Assembly (NCBI GenBank): GCA_039566865.1
Contig: CM076943.1
Location: forward strand, 42,664,663 to 42,728,662
DNA from: Aurelia coerulea
Taxonomy: Eukaryota > Cnidaria > Scyphozoa > Semaeostomeae > Ulmaridae
DNA: 64,000 nucleotides
Direction of reading: 5' to 3'
The position numbers were made by a program, and so were the translations under genes. How positions within the stretch are numbered: position 1 is the first letter of the stretch; the number at the start of each line of letters is the position of its first letter. This document shows, one piece after another, positions 11,115-21,742 of the stretch. The notes beneath the pieces were generated by a model that was given only the letters and a program-made list of their open reading frames with translations, was not told the DNA's origin and made no database searches.

Positions 11115-12272
11115 AAAAAACCGACCCTTCTCCACAGGTAGGAATAAAATACTCCCGCCGATTTTTGGACGTGGCCCATAGCCGAAAACCTCAAAAGCCT
11201 CATTTTCACGGGCAAAGCAGATGGCGAATAAGCGAGGAATCATTGAAAACCCGTGCAGATTTTTCTAAGTTTTACCTACCTTCATAAAACGCAACCCAGG
11301 ACAAAAAACTGCTCGAAATTTACGGATTTTTATTTGATAAATCTACTCTTCGGATGTTTGGGGTATGCAAGTTTGGATGCCGGTTGAAATATATCCAGGC
11401 TTGGCGGAGTTATGGCCTCTTCAATAGACAAAATCGGCTAAGGCTTGTCGATTTTTGTTTACGAAACTTCAAGCCAAGTGATAAAAGTTGATAAAAAATC
11501 TCTTTTGAATGTTATAACTTATTTTGCACCATGAAAACTTGTGCCATTAATGCAAAAAAGTAGTTTAATACAGAAAATTCACTTGGGTATTTCTATATGA
11601 TTTGAAGTGCGTAAAGAAACCTGAGTAAATTTTATTCAATTCACGTAGATACCACAGGGTATTGAATCTTCTAGAAAAGAAACTATTGCGGAAGGACAAC
11701 AGCAAGAGCAATAGACGATTACGCTAAAGATGGCGGCAGGGAACTTTTTACCAAGTTGCATTGCGAATCTTTAACGATTCTATAGGAATTCGATTAAAGA
11801 ACGCAATGCATCTTGGTAAAAAGTTCCTCGCCGCCATCTTTAGCGTAATCATCGCTATTGAAAGCGTAGAATTTTAGAGTTTTTGGGTCGTTCTTATAAC
11901 AATCAGTATTCTTATCACTATTGTCTCTCGGCCAGAAGTTATATTTTTCATGGTTCAATGCCTCATCGGTTTCTATGTAAATTGAAGGGGCGCAATAACT
12001 CCTCGAAACTTGGAGATATTTTAACCAGCATCCAGACTTGCATACCCAACAATCTGGCAAAAATTGCGCGAAATTATCAAACAGTTTTTTGTCCTGGTTG
12101 CACTTTATGAAGGTAGGTAACATTAAAAAAAATCTTCACGGGTTCCTTTTGTCTTCTTCGCTCATTCGCCGTCTGATCGGTCCGTGAAAATGATGCTTTG
12201 GAGGTTTTAGGCCATGGGCAACGAGCAAAAATCAGCAGAAAAATTTGATTCCTATTCTTTCACAGGTAGCAA
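11115..12272. mobile_element. Fold-back element with a nested MITE
   Basis: The arms at about 11115-11470 and 11990-12272 are inverted, imperfect copies; shared blocks include ACCTACCTTCATAAA, CAGGACAAAAAACTG and GTATGCAAGT(T/C)TGGATGC. A different MITE (11710-11859) sits in the middle. The minus-strand open frame at 11794-12123 falls on the right arm and the MITE and is not considered coding. Confidence 0.7.
11710..11859. mobile_element. MITE, copy 1 of the AATAGACGAT family
   Basis: Ends AATAGACGATTACGCTAAAG and an inverted, slightly diverged partner; inner arms include AAGATGGCGGC and its complement. Copy 2 is at 19833-19992. Confidence 0.8.
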
Positions 12273-13046
12273 TCGCGGAAATACACAATGCCTTGGATAC
12301 AATTAGTTTTTCAATCGTCTTGCTTGAATTATCTATGAGGGATTTCACAACGGCATTGAAGATGCGCAATGATCTCCCAAGGGAGGTATACCTGCTATAT
12401 CTCATTATGGGGAGGTTCTTAACTCAATGCCATATGGTGGCTATTGTTGCCCCCACCCTGCAACCAAACATTGATATGAAGTGCTTCCATCATTTAAACA
12501 TGATTAACTAGCAGTATTATTAATTAGCAATCAGTGGAATGCGTTCAGAAAATTAAGACGGACCCTCTGGGGAAACGCAGTGCTTCCTGAAAAGATAGAC
12601 CAGTAGCTATTGTTGATAGATATAATTTTTTTATTTTCAAACAATAGCCTTGTACATGTTAAATGTATACTTTAAACAGCTATTGAATGAATTTAAAGAA
12701 AAAAACAAAACGTATCAATAAAGCAAGAAGGAACAGAGTAGATCATACAATATGACACAGTATGGCCATCAAACCTTTTCTTTTGTCGAAAGCTTCGTGC
12801 ATTGAATTGGATGACGGCACTACGCTTCAAGTGGGACTGATAATCAAACTAACTGAAAATCCGGCCAAAATCGCCAAAAAAATGGCGCGACCAATCTGAT
12901 TGCAGGATCTTCAACTTGTGATTTGATTCGTCGAGAGGAGGATCTTTTTGTAACCTATGCTTGCGAAAAATCGAGGACAAGATATGATTCTGTTTTCCGG
13001 CGTTTTCCTGCTGATAAGCTTCTAGCCCGCGAAACTTTCAATAAAC
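12273..13046. other. No recognisable feature
   Basis: A short open frame at 12245-12511 has no homology I recognise and begins inside the fold-back element. Nothing else is supported here. Confidence 0.45.
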
Positions 13047-13446
13047 ATGGCGCACAGTCTTGGCATAATTGAGAAGATTAAAGAACGACATAGAATCACA
13101 CTGAATGATTTCCAGAAAGCAGTCTACCTGAACAACCTTGATGGCAAAGATGTATTTGTATGTCTGGAAAGACTTGTTTTTGGTTTTATTTCGGAGCTGT
13201 TTTCGTTGAGAAATGGAGGACAGGACAGGAAGGAGGGATGGCCTAAACGTGAAGAAAATGACAATCATTTGTGTAACTCTCATTATTTTGCCTCTATCAA
13301 GTTTGATGCTGGAGCAAGCAAGTAGGCTGGTTGATTTAGGCATTGATGCAAAGTTTATCGGTAAATTACAATCTGACCATGTTGTCAAAGAATCTGTTGT
13401 ACAGGAAAAGGTGGAGCTGCTACTTGTAACCCCGAAGCGAAGGTAA
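13047..13446 (+). pseudogene. RecQ-like helicase N-terminal remnant
   Basis: The first frame (13047 to about 13215) has a Q-motif-like segment (I-T-L-N-D-F-Q-K) and L-D-G-K-D-V-F-V-C-L, where RecQ-type helicases continue into the Walker A motif P-T-G-x-G-K-S. Here those residues are replaced, so the ATP-binding loop is lost. A frameshift leads to a second frame with L-M-L-E-Q-A-S-R-L-V-D-L-G-I, matching the S-L-M-x-D-Q-V-x-x-L motif Ia region, ending at 13446. The downstream DExH box is missing. Such RecQ-like genes are often carried by cnidarian and mollusc transposons. Confidence 0.55.
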
Positions 13447-13532
13447 TTTTTGATTCTGGATGACAGAAAATGTACACTTCAGCTCAATACAAGAATGGAA
13501 TTAACACTGTTGTTATGGCATACACTTATGCC

Positions 13533-13838
13533 CCAAGGTGGGGGGGGGGGGGGCTCTCTCGGCCATACACATTCAGAATATCGTCAGTCCAAAAACATTT
13601 ATTTCAGGCAACCCAAAAATATCAGTTTAGCCTTTGACATCTGTAAATGAACATAACATATTCTGAAACAAGGCAGATTCAGGTAGGGATTGCCTTCAAT
13701 TTGGACTTTTATGCCAAAAATATCATGGCCATAATTTCAGTATACTTGAACCCCAAAAATATCACTTTTTGGAATATTCTAACTCAAAAATATTGGACTT
13801 ACCCCTCCGTCTGTGTATGTGCCGAGTGTACCCCTGGG
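13533..13838. mobile_element. hAT-like MITE (family 2), G-tract end
   Basis: Left end CCAAGG followed by a long G-run; right end CCCCTGGG. Flanks CTTATGCC (13525-13532) and CTTACGCC (13839-13846) match at 7 of 8 bases, consistent with an 8-bp target duplication. The interior (AACCCAAAAATATCAGTTTAG-type sequence) is shared with 25944-26282. Confidence 0.75.
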
Positions 13839-13916
13839 CTTACGCCTTACTGTAATATCTTCTACTTCTACTTCTACGAATTTAATCAACTACTTCAATA
13901 CTGAAGGCTCTGTTGA

Positions 13917-14060
13917 TGTAAAGAAAAACAAAAACGAGCAAACAAAAAATAAACAAAAAAAACAATTAAATAAAATAAAAGAAAATAAGACGAAAAATAA
14001 ACGAAAAATTTATTTATTATTTCATCGAAAAGAAAGAATATGATAAATAAGTTAAGTAAC
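13917..14060. repeat. A-rich low-complexity tract
   Basis: Mostly A with AAATAAA and AAAACAAA motifs. The open frame over it is a composition artefact. Confidence 0.8.
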
Positions 14061-14187
14061 AGAGCAGCAATTCCGTGACTAAGATAGTATTTATTTAATG
14101 TTGATATTTTACCCTATGAATTTTTACCCTATGGAATCAAACTGCACTGCAACCGTACCTATTTATCTGTTACTGGTTTCTTTACGA

Positions 14188-14949
14188 TTTTTTTTAAATT
14201 TCTTTCTTTTTTTTAATTTTTTTTTGCCTTTTTTACATTAAGTTCTTCTTTTTTATTTACTTATACTAAATTGCGTTTTTAAAAGAATTGATTGTTTTTG
14301 AGTCTATCACTGATTATGGTAGCATATTCCACGCTTGAATTGTGCGGGGAAAGAACGAAAAGTTATAATAATCTGGTCCAGTTCCTGGGACTTGATATGC
14401 TTGGACGTGGCTATGTCTTGACTTCCTGAAAGATGGTTTCATGTATTTATCTTTATCAACTGCTACCATTCCATGATGGATTTTGTAAAACATTGCAAGT
14501 CTCTGTTTTGTTCTCCTTTCTTCCAGGGTTTCCCATTTCAGTTCTGAAAGCATATCTGTAACACTCGCGAATCTATCATGTCTATTTAGGACGTAACGAG
14601 CTGCTCTTCTTTGTACCATTTCAAGCATGTGGATGTTCTTTTTTGTGTATGGACCCCATACCGTTGTAGCATATTCAACAACTGGTCTTACAATTGCTTT
14701 GTAGGCTTTTGATTTCAATTGAGGCGAGTTTATGCGAAAATTCCTTTTGAGAAAATTAAGGGATCTTTTGCCTTTGCTGGCAGTGTGTCTGATATGTTGA
14801 TTCCAGCTTAGATCCTTTGATAGTGTTACTCCTAGGTATTTGGCAGAGCTTACATGGCATAGACTTTCCCCATGGAGGGTGTAATCGTATATCATTGGTG
14901 ACCTGCTTCTTGTTATGGTAAAAATTTGACATTTCTCTGGCTGGAATTT
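14188..14949 (-). pseudogene. LINE C-terminal fragment with T-rich (poly-A) tail
   Basis: The minus strand encodes the thumb and C-terminal part of a LINE ORF2 (K-Y-L-G-V-T-L, S-W-N-Q-H-I, R-P-V-V-E-Y-A, Q-R-R-A-A-R-Y-V and A-W-N-M-L-P). One TAA follows N-M-L-P at about 14313, after which the reading continues to a second stop. A T-rich stretch at 14188-14250 may be its tail. At the 5' side the frame still reads K-F-Q-P-E-K-C up to about base 14949, where it runs directly into the LTR element; the missing upstream RT domain is not found on the other side of that element. Confidence 0.75.
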
Positions 14950-15455
14950 TTAGACATTAGTATTATTAGTTATATTACGTACGCGCCCATGCGGAGGAGC
15001 GCGTGTTGTTGTTGCGAGTTAGAATCTCGTGGTGTTAGATTTGTAGGCCATGTTATGTTCCGTTGTCGAAGATTCGTCCCCGGGGGGGGTACTTGACTTT
15101 CAAATGTACGGGGGGGTGCACTCCAAGGAAAAAAATTTTCACCCGGCTTTAGAAATTTTCCCTCAAAATGATAGCCAGCTTTAGAAAAAATCGGCGAAAA
15201 GCATATCCCAAAACGTAAAAATCGGCGAAAAGCATACCCCTAAACGTAAAAATTCGTCGAAAAACAATGAAATAACACATTTGACAACCGGCTTTAGAAA
15301 AATTGCCTTCTTTTGATACCCGGCGTTAGAAAAAAGTGGCGAAAACGATACCCGGAAAGGAGTGCACATGGCGTCAGCAAAATATACTAAGTACCCCCCC
15401 CCCCGGGGATTCGTCTCGTCTTTGATCGAATCTATGGAGCCCCCAAGTATTAACA
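14942..15455 (+). repeat. 5' LTR interrupted by a MITE
   Basis: Matches the 3' LTR from TTTAGACATTAG to the AGTATTAACA end. The first seven or eight bases could equally be LINE sequence, so the true 5' edge is 14942 or about 14949. A 329-bp MITE plus an 8-bp target duplication accounts exactly for its extra length over the 177-bp 3' LTR. Confidence 0.85.
15079..15407. mobile_element. hAT-like MITE (family 1) inside the 5' LTR
   Basis: Flanked by a perfect 8-bp duplication GATTCGTC (15071-15078 and 15408-15415); the 3' LTR shows the single uninterrupted site. Ends are CCCGGGGGGGGTACTT and its inverted equivalent with a longer G-run. The interior has repeated GGCTTTAGAAA and GGCGAAAA units. 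A second copy lies at 62712-63006 with its own 8-bp duplication. Confidence 0.92.
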
Positions 15456-15456
15456 G

Positions 15457-15474
15457 TGGCCACGAGGATTAAAA
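15457..15474 (+). promoter_or_regulatory. Candidate primer-binding site
   Basis: TGGCCACGAGGATTA starts one base after the 5' LTR. It begins with TGG, as sites complementary to a tRNA CCA end do, and resembles the TGGCGACGAGGAT form of Mag-type gypsy elements. The tRNA is not assigned. Confidence 0.5.
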
Positions 15475-15489
15475 CAAGTCTCTTCAAGA

Positions 15490-17631
15490 ATGGCTGTAAA
15501 CCTACAACCAGTTCCCGAATTTGTTCCAGACGCAGATATCGGTGCAAGCCTCGCAACAAGATGGAGACTTTGGTTGCAAGATTTCAACACGTTTATCTTG
15601 GCCAGTGGCATCAGGGCTGCCAAGAGGAAGAAAGCTTTATTATTGTATCAAGCAGGTCCTAGAATTAGGGAGATTTTTGCTCAGTTAACTGACACAGGTG
15701 AAGAAGATGACTTCGACCTTGCTCAGCAAGAGTTATCTGATTATTTCGAGCCTCAGAAGAATAAACGGTACGAAGTTTATCTCTTTCGTGAAACGAAACA
15801 AGGAGAAAGGGAAACTCTCGATAACTTTCACACAAGATTGAGGAACATGTCAAAAACATGTGAATTTGCAGATGAAACATTCGAAATAGAAGAGCAAATA
15901 ATTATTGGGGGACGCTCATCCAGAATTAGGAAAAGAGCTCTTCGAGATCCAGAGTATTCGCTTAAAGATATGCTTATAGATTGAAGGCGCGATGAAAGCA
16001 GCTCGTATCAAGCCAAGGACATTGAGTCCAAGGAGGAAACAGCAGAAACAACACATCGTTTTACAGCAAAACAGAGTGATCGCGCACAGTGTGGTAACTG
16101 TGGAAGGAAAGTTCCACATAAGGGACCCTGCCCAGCCAAAGGGAAAACCTGTAGAAACTGCAACAAGCCAAATCACTTTGCAACAGTATGCAGAAGCTCT
16201 AAGCCTTTTTCAAAGCCAAGGCAACCACAGAAAGCCAATAATTCAACTGCAATTAGACCACTTCAGCATGAAAGTGACACAAGTGAGGATGAATATATGT
16301 ATACAGTTGGTCATAGGAAACCCAATCCATCCAAGGAAAGCCCTAAAGTAAATGTTATGGTTGGTGAACACCAATTTGCTATGATTGTTGACACAGGCTC
16401 AACAATAAATGTTATTGACAAAAACACTTTTGATAACATGAAAGGCATCAAATTGCAGCAGACAAAAGTTAAAGCATATCCGTACAATACAACACAACCA
16501 GTTCAATTCATTGGGAAATTTGAAGCACTTGTAAAGACAAAGTCTCGGTATGCTGTTGCCACGTTCTTTGTTCTAAAACAAGAGGACAGTGGATGTTTAT
16601 TATCCGCAGCTACGGCACAGGAAATGGGAATAATAACCTTGAAGCTGAATAAGATCACAACAGAAACTCCTGAGAAAACCGCCCAAGCACAGATTAAAAG
16701 TAATGATCCAGAGATAAATGACATCTTACAGGACTATCAAGAAGTGTTTACTGGCGTAGGGGAATTGAAAGGTTATTCTGTTAAACTCAATATTGACGAA
16801 AAAGCAATTCCACATGCACAACCGCAAAGAAGAGTTCCATTTCATATTCGTAAAAAAGTAAAAGCCGCTGTGAAGGAGCTGGAGCAAGAAGGCATCATTG
16901 AACCCGTTCCAGAGGATTCTCCTGCGCAGTGGGTATCACCAATTGTTGCTGTACCAAAGAAGGATGATACAGTTCGTCTCTGTGTTGACATGAGAATGCC
17001 TAATAAAGCAATTAAACGAGTCAGGCACCCCATACCGACAGTAAACGACATCAGTGTGGAGCTGAACGGTACCAAATATTTCAGCAAGCTGGATCTAGCA
17101 CAGGCATACCACCAGTTGCCTTTACACGAAGACAGTCGTTACATAACAACATTCAACACTCATTTAGGATTATATCGCTATACACAATTGAATTACCGCA
17201 CTAATGCTGCCATGGAGATTTTCCAGCACGTGTTACAGCAAAATTTACAAGGTATAGCTGGCGTTCTAAACTTAGCAGATGACATATTCGTTTTTGGGAA
17301 AACGCGTGAAGAGCACGATGCAGCTTTAAAGAACTGTTTAGAACGATTGAAAGACAGAGGATTGACTCTAAATCCAAAGAAATGTACGTTTTTACAACCG
17401 TCAATTAATTTCTTCGGACAAATCTTTTCACAACAAGGGACACGCCCAGACCCAAAACGCGTTGAAGATCTCGAAAATGCATCAGTACCAGTCAACGCCA
17501 AAGAGGTTCGCAGTCTATTAGGAATGGCTAACTACAGTGCGAAATATATTCCGAATTACGCTACGATTACAGCGCCATTACGCGAACTTACAAAGAAAAA
17601 TGTAACCTTTGTGTGGAAAGAGAATCACTAA
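15490..17631 (+). pseudogene. gag, protease and reverse transcriptase of the gypsy element
   Basis: Gag starts at 15490 (164 codons), then a TGA at 15982-15984 interrupts the frame. In the same frame past the stop are two zinc knuckles (C-x2-C-x5-H-x3-C and C-x2-C-x4-H-x4-C, 16090-16195). Protease follows with the active-site D-T-G-S at 16390-16401. RT shows P-A-Q-W-V-S-P, L-C-V-D-M-R, F-S-K-L-D-L-x-x-A-Y-H-Q and a catalytic L-A-D-D near 17270-17284, where gypsy elements usually have (Y/I)-x-D-D. A TAA at 17629-17631 ends this segment before RNase H. Each stop could arise by one base change, so both look like recent point mutations. Confidence 0.88.
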
Positions 17632-17646
17632 GAAGCCTTCACGAAG

Positions 17647-18666
17647 TTGAATCAAGCACTTAGTGAAGCACCCGCGATGGCTTATTTTGATGTGAACAGG
17701 GACACATTTGTAACAGTAGATGCAAGTCCGGTTGGCATCTCTGCAATTTTAACCCAGTCAAAATCAGGATCTGACGAATACACGGTAATCGCTTATGCTA
17801 GCAGAGCCCTTTCTAATGTTGAAAAGAGATATTCACAGACGGAGAAAGAAGCGTTAAGTATCATCTGGGGTGTTGAACACTTCCATTTGTTCCTATACGG
17901 AAAAGAATTCACATTAATCACTGACGATAAGCCATTAGAGGTGATTTACGGGAGTGCCACATCCAAACCATCGGCAAGGATAGAACGGTGGGTTCTCAGA
18001 TTACAACCATACGCGTTCAAGATTCAATACCGAAGCGGTAGCGAAAACGCAGCGGATTATTTGTCACGGCATCCGTTCAAGAAAGGAGAGAAGCAACAAG
18101 AGAAGCTAGCAGATGAATACGTAAATTTCCTGACGCGTCATTCGGTACCAAAAGCAATGACATTAGAAGAGAGACCACGTGAAACCAAGTCTGATACCAC
18201 ATTACAAAGATTGCACGCAGCAATACGTTTAAACATGTGGGACACCGATTGCCTAAAGCCATACCGTTGCATTAAAGATGAGCTTACAGTCGGATCACAA
18301 GGAGTTTTACTTAGAGGAACACGTATAATCATACCGTCATCGCTTCATCAACGAGCAATAGACATTGCCCATGAAAACCACCAAGGTTTATCCAAGACAA
18401 AAGCACTACTTCGAGAAAAGGTGTGGTTCCCCGGTATTGATGAGCTTGCGCAAAAGACACTTCAATCATGTATTGCATGCCAAGCAGTCGGCAGACCAGC
18501 ACCACCTGAACCATTGCATCTACAAGACATGCCTAAAGGACCCTGGGAGAAAATTCATATCGATTTTTACGGACCTTTGCCGTCAGGGGACTACTTGCTT
18601 GTCGTAATAGATCGTTACTCTCGTTTTCCTGAAGTTGAGATTGTCAGAAGCACAAAAGCATCGTGA
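17647..18666 (+). pseudogene. RNase H and integrase N-terminal half of the gypsy element
   Basis: Same reading frame as the upstream segment. RNase H motifs T-V-D-A-S, Y-S-Q-T-E-K-E-A-L and T-D-D-K-P-L are present. The integrase zinc finger has H-x-G-L-S-K and the C-x2-C pair (S-C-I-A-C-Q, near 18470). The core begins with H-I-D-F-Y-G, giving the first catalytic Asp, and V-V-I-D-R-Y-S-R-F. The frame ends at a TGA (18664-18666) through a small indel; the rest of the core is in the next frame. Confidence 0.88.
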
Positions 18667-19499
18667 TTCCTAAATTGGATAAGATTTTCTCAGTACATGG
18701 TATTCCAGAAACTGTGAAGACGGACAATGGACCACCATTCTCAGGCGATGATTTTGATCGATACCTTAGAGCGCTTGGTATTGTGTATGAACCATCTACA
18801 CCATGTTGGCCTCAGGCAAACGGAGAAGTCGAACATTTCAATCAGCCATTAGGCAAAGCATTGCAGACAGCAGTTACGGAAGGAAAAGTGTGGAGGCAAG
18901 AACTTTATCGTTTCCTGTTACAGTACCGCATTACCCCGCATAGTACCACAAAGGTAGCGCCATGTGAACTTATGTTCAATCGATCGGTGCGAGGTAAACT
19001 TCCATCTCTCGAAAAGAAACGTGTTTTGAACAAGCACAAAGAAGCTCGTGAAAATGAACTAAAGAGTCAGAGTTACAATAAGGAGTACGCAGACAAACGA
19101 AGACACGCAAAAGAGAGTACAATTGATATTGGAGATACAGTTCTGGTGAAACAAATCAAGCAGAACAAGTTGACAAACAGGTTCAATAAAACACCTTACA
19201 TTGTCATAAATCGAAAAGGCACGAAAGTAACAGCCGAAAACTCCAAGCATCGTATTACCAGAAACGTTTCACATTTCAAAAGAGTAAACGCAAGTGTAAA
19301 GCGGCAAATAGACAGCTCTGATAGTGATTCTGATGATGAGCAAAGTTTTAGACACGAGAATGAGCACGAACACGTTATTGAGCACGAACACGAACACGCA
19401 AATGATCGAGGAAACGTGAACGTTAGACATGAGAGACCAGTAAGAACACGTCAAGCGCCAATTCGTTACGGAAATCCGATTCCGTTGGAAGTACTTTAG
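18663..19499 (+). pseudogene. Integrase C-terminal half of the gypsy element
   Basis: Continues the integrase core with the second catalytic Asp (K-T-D-N-G-P-P, near 18720) and the Glu (N-G-E-V-E-H, near 18825), so the D-D-E triad is complete across the frameshift. A lysine-rich stretch and a D-x-V-L-V-K-Q segment typical of the C-terminal domain follow. The last 60 codons are acidic and full of H-E repeats (H-E-H-E-H). The stop at 19497-19499 is 31 bases upstream of the polypurine tract. Confidence 0.88.
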
Positions 19500-19530
19500 A
19501 CTGTACACACTCTCGCCAGGACTTTAGTTT

Positions 19531-19545
19531 TAAAAGGGGGAGTGA
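19531..19545 (+). promoter_or_regulatory. Polypurine tract
   Basis: AAAAGGGGGAGTGA lies immediately before the 3' LTR TGTAATATTT start, the expected position for plus-strand priming. Confidence 0.75.
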
Positions 19546-19722
19546 TGTAATATTTAGACATTAGTATTATTAGTTATATTACGTACGCGCCCATGCGGAG
19601 GAGCGCGTGTTGTTGTTGCGAGTTAGAATCTCGTGGTGTTAGATTTGTAGGCCATGTTACGTTCTGTTGTCGAAGATTCGTCTCGTCTTTGATCGAATCT
19701 ATGGAGCCCCCAAGTATTAACA
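19546..19722 (+). repeat. 3' LTR, 177 bp
   Basis: Starts TGTAATATTT, ends ATTAACA, so TG...CA ends. Nearly identical to the 5' LTR once the MITE is removed. Confidence 0.9.
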
Positions 19723-19762
19723 CTTACTACTAACACAATTACCATTACCATCTGCTTTTGGA

Positions 19763-20262
19763 CCCAGGGGAGGGCACTTCACTGTTGGGTGATAAAAAGG
19801 GGTGTGCGCTCCAAGAATTTCTGTTATGACCCAATAGACGATCACGCTAAAGATGGTGGCGAGGAAATTTTTAACCAAGATGCAATGCGTTCTAATTACG
19901 AATCTTTAACAATTCTATAGGAATCCGATTAAAGAGCGCAATGCATCTCGGTAAAAACTTCCTCATCGCCATCTTTAGCGTAATCGTCTATTCCAGAATA
20001 AAGGTGGGATTTTGAGACCCTATCCCAAAATATGGATGTGGTTCCTGACACCTGTTTTACAACAAATCAATTATAAGATTGTTGTTTATCCTAAACAATA
20101 AACATGAGCATTCTCAATCTAGCAAAATTTAGACCCCAATCCCAGAATATTTTTATGAAAACTAAATCCCATTCCCAGAATTTTCGTGCCAAGAACCATC
20201 CCAAAACTGGCACACATCCCGGTATGATTTGATGATGAAGTATGCCCTCCCCCCCCTCCGGG
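19763..20262. mobile_element. hAT-like MITE with a second MITE nested inside
   Basis: Ends CCCAGGGGAGGGCACTTC and, inverted, CCCGGAGG...GGGCATACTTC. Flanks CTTTTGGA (19755-19762) and TTTTTGGA (20263-20270) match at 7 of 8 positions. A 160-bp MITE of the AATAGACGAT family occupies 19833-19992. Confidence 0.75.
19833..19992. mobile_element. MITE, copy 2 of the AATAGACGAT family
   Basis: Inverted ends AATAGACGATCACGCTAAAG and its partner; similar along its length to 11710-11859. Sits inside the hAT-like MITE, so it is the younger insertion. Confidence 0.8.
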
Positions 20263-20289
20263 TTTTTGGATGAGCAAAAATTATCTCTT

Positions 20290-20515
20290 TTCCGGACAAA
20301 GGCATTTTGAAAACGGTGAAAAATGTGACGGATAGGCCTCCTGTTCACGCGAAAACGACACATTTTTTGCCTGCAGATCTTGAAAACGGTAGATTTTGAA
20401 AACGGAACTCTTTGAAACGGTATCGTGTGAACGCTAGCTCAAATTTGGCTACCGTCACATATTTCACCGTTTTCAAAATGTGCCGGCATCGTGTGAACGC
20501 ACTCTAAAGCCCTGG
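20290..20515. mobile_element. Inverted-repeat MITE scrap
   Basis: CATTTTGAAAACGGTGAAAAATGTGACGG-type sequence at 20304-20332 pairs with its inverse near 20452-20482, with several AAAACGGTA motifs and two GTGTGAACGC motifs between and beside them. No coding. Confidence 0.55.
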
Positions 20516-20790
20516 CAAAACGACTGGACTTTTGCACCGAACATTCACTGGACATTGCTAGCAATGCTCAGAGTCTGAACATCAAGAAAATTTAGGTTAT
20601 GGCAAAACGACTGAACATTGTCCAGTGAACATTTGCTGGGCAACAGAAATGCGCCAAGTTTTTTGGATCGAGAATTCAGTTTGAGAAGTTTTGGGCATAC
20701 TCGACAGAGCACCAGGGAGCTAGAAATATTCTTTTGATTTTGTTTGTGGCTTTATTCACGTCGTTCTTTCTGCCATCAAAATTCTGACAT

Positions 20791-21742
20791 TAAGGTAACT
20801 CTGCTTTCCGCTCTAGTGCACAACGAGATGTCGTTTCGCAAAACCACTCTCCTCAGAAAACAGTTAATTTCTCCAATATTATTCGGTCTATCGAAAAGCG
20901 GTAAAAAGGATGTTGTTCTGTATAATCTGGGCAATCGAAAGATGCATAAATCGCAATTTTTTTTTTGTCAACCCTGGCTTCGCAAATCCTTGCTCAAATC
21001 TTTTTGCTGATTTCAGAAGAGTGGATTTACCTCCAAAACTACTCGAAAAAGTTTCGATTTTTTTCGCTCCATCATTAGCTAAGTAGTTCATCTACAACTT
21101 TGCCAAATCTGATTGAAAAAGTTAGGCTAGATTTCCTGCAATCGAATTTTACATTTCTGTTTACTTTTCGACATCGAAGGGGAAAAGCGTTGGTCAACAG
21201 TTTAGCCCATGCAGAACGATTTGAACGCCCGTAGAATGTTTTTACAAAAAAATTAGTTCTTGATCTAAGATCTATGCTCATTGTGGACTCTAAAAAGAAA
21301 TTGATAATCTGTGAATGCTTACGAAAGTCTCGAAAGACACACAAAGCATGGTTTCGTGAAGTTGCTAGTAAAAATCAGTAATTTTTAATCAATAGATGCA
21401 AATGATACTTTTACAAGCGCACTAAGGATGTCTTTTGAGACCTGCGTATGGTTTTCCCAAAACATGACGTTCTTTTGTTTGCCAATGGAAAAACTTCTGA
21501 AAGTTACTTCAAGCCTGAGCTTTTGCAAGCGTGCTTCATAGCATGGTAATCTGTTGACCATTGTTTCTCCATTTCACTGTCGAAAAGTAAACAGAAATAT
21601 GAAATTCGATTGTAGGAAATCTAGCCTAGCTTTTTCAATCAGACTTGGCAAAGTTGTAGATCAACAACCTAGCTAAAGATGGAACGAAAAAAAATCGAAC
21701 AATTTTCGAGTAGTTGATTACAAAGTCCACTTTGTAATCTAA
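20791..21742. mobile_element. Fold-back element; left part repeated at 54668-55020
   Basis: Bases 20791-21110 (starting TAAGGTAACTCTGCTTTCCG) recur almost unchanged at 54668-55020. Within this copy, 21015-21180 is inverted at 21575-21740 (GCTAGATTTCCTGCAATCGA-type arm, about 150 bp). Open frames over it are repeat artefacts seen in both copies. Confidence 0.7.

Larger units (their letters stand above)
14942..19722 (+). mobile_element. Ty3/gypsy LTR retrotransposon, recently inactivated
   Basis: Complete order 5' LTR, primer-binding-site candidate, gag-pol, polypurine tract, 3' LTR. Excluding a nested MITE, both LTRs come to 177 bp. They differ by two bases in the body and two more near the 5' start, so insertion was recent. 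gag and pol occupy one reading frame except for two in-frame stops (15982-15984, 17629-17631) and one frameshift near 18663. Domain order PR-RT-RNaseH-IN assigns it to Ty3/gypsy (Metaviridae-like). No envelope-like ORF follows. No matching target duplication is seen: the left flank is LINE sequence and the right flank is unrelated. Confidence 0.9.

Noticed and set aside
11794..12123. 109-codon minus-strand frame with several cysteines and tryptophans
   Set aside because: It covers a fold-back arm and a MITE; the same sequence in the other arm (11220-11480) is not open, so coding is unlikely.
20744..21010. Open frame repeated at 54564-54884
   Set aside because: Shared only because the underlying repeat is dispersed; the arms are part of a fold-back element.
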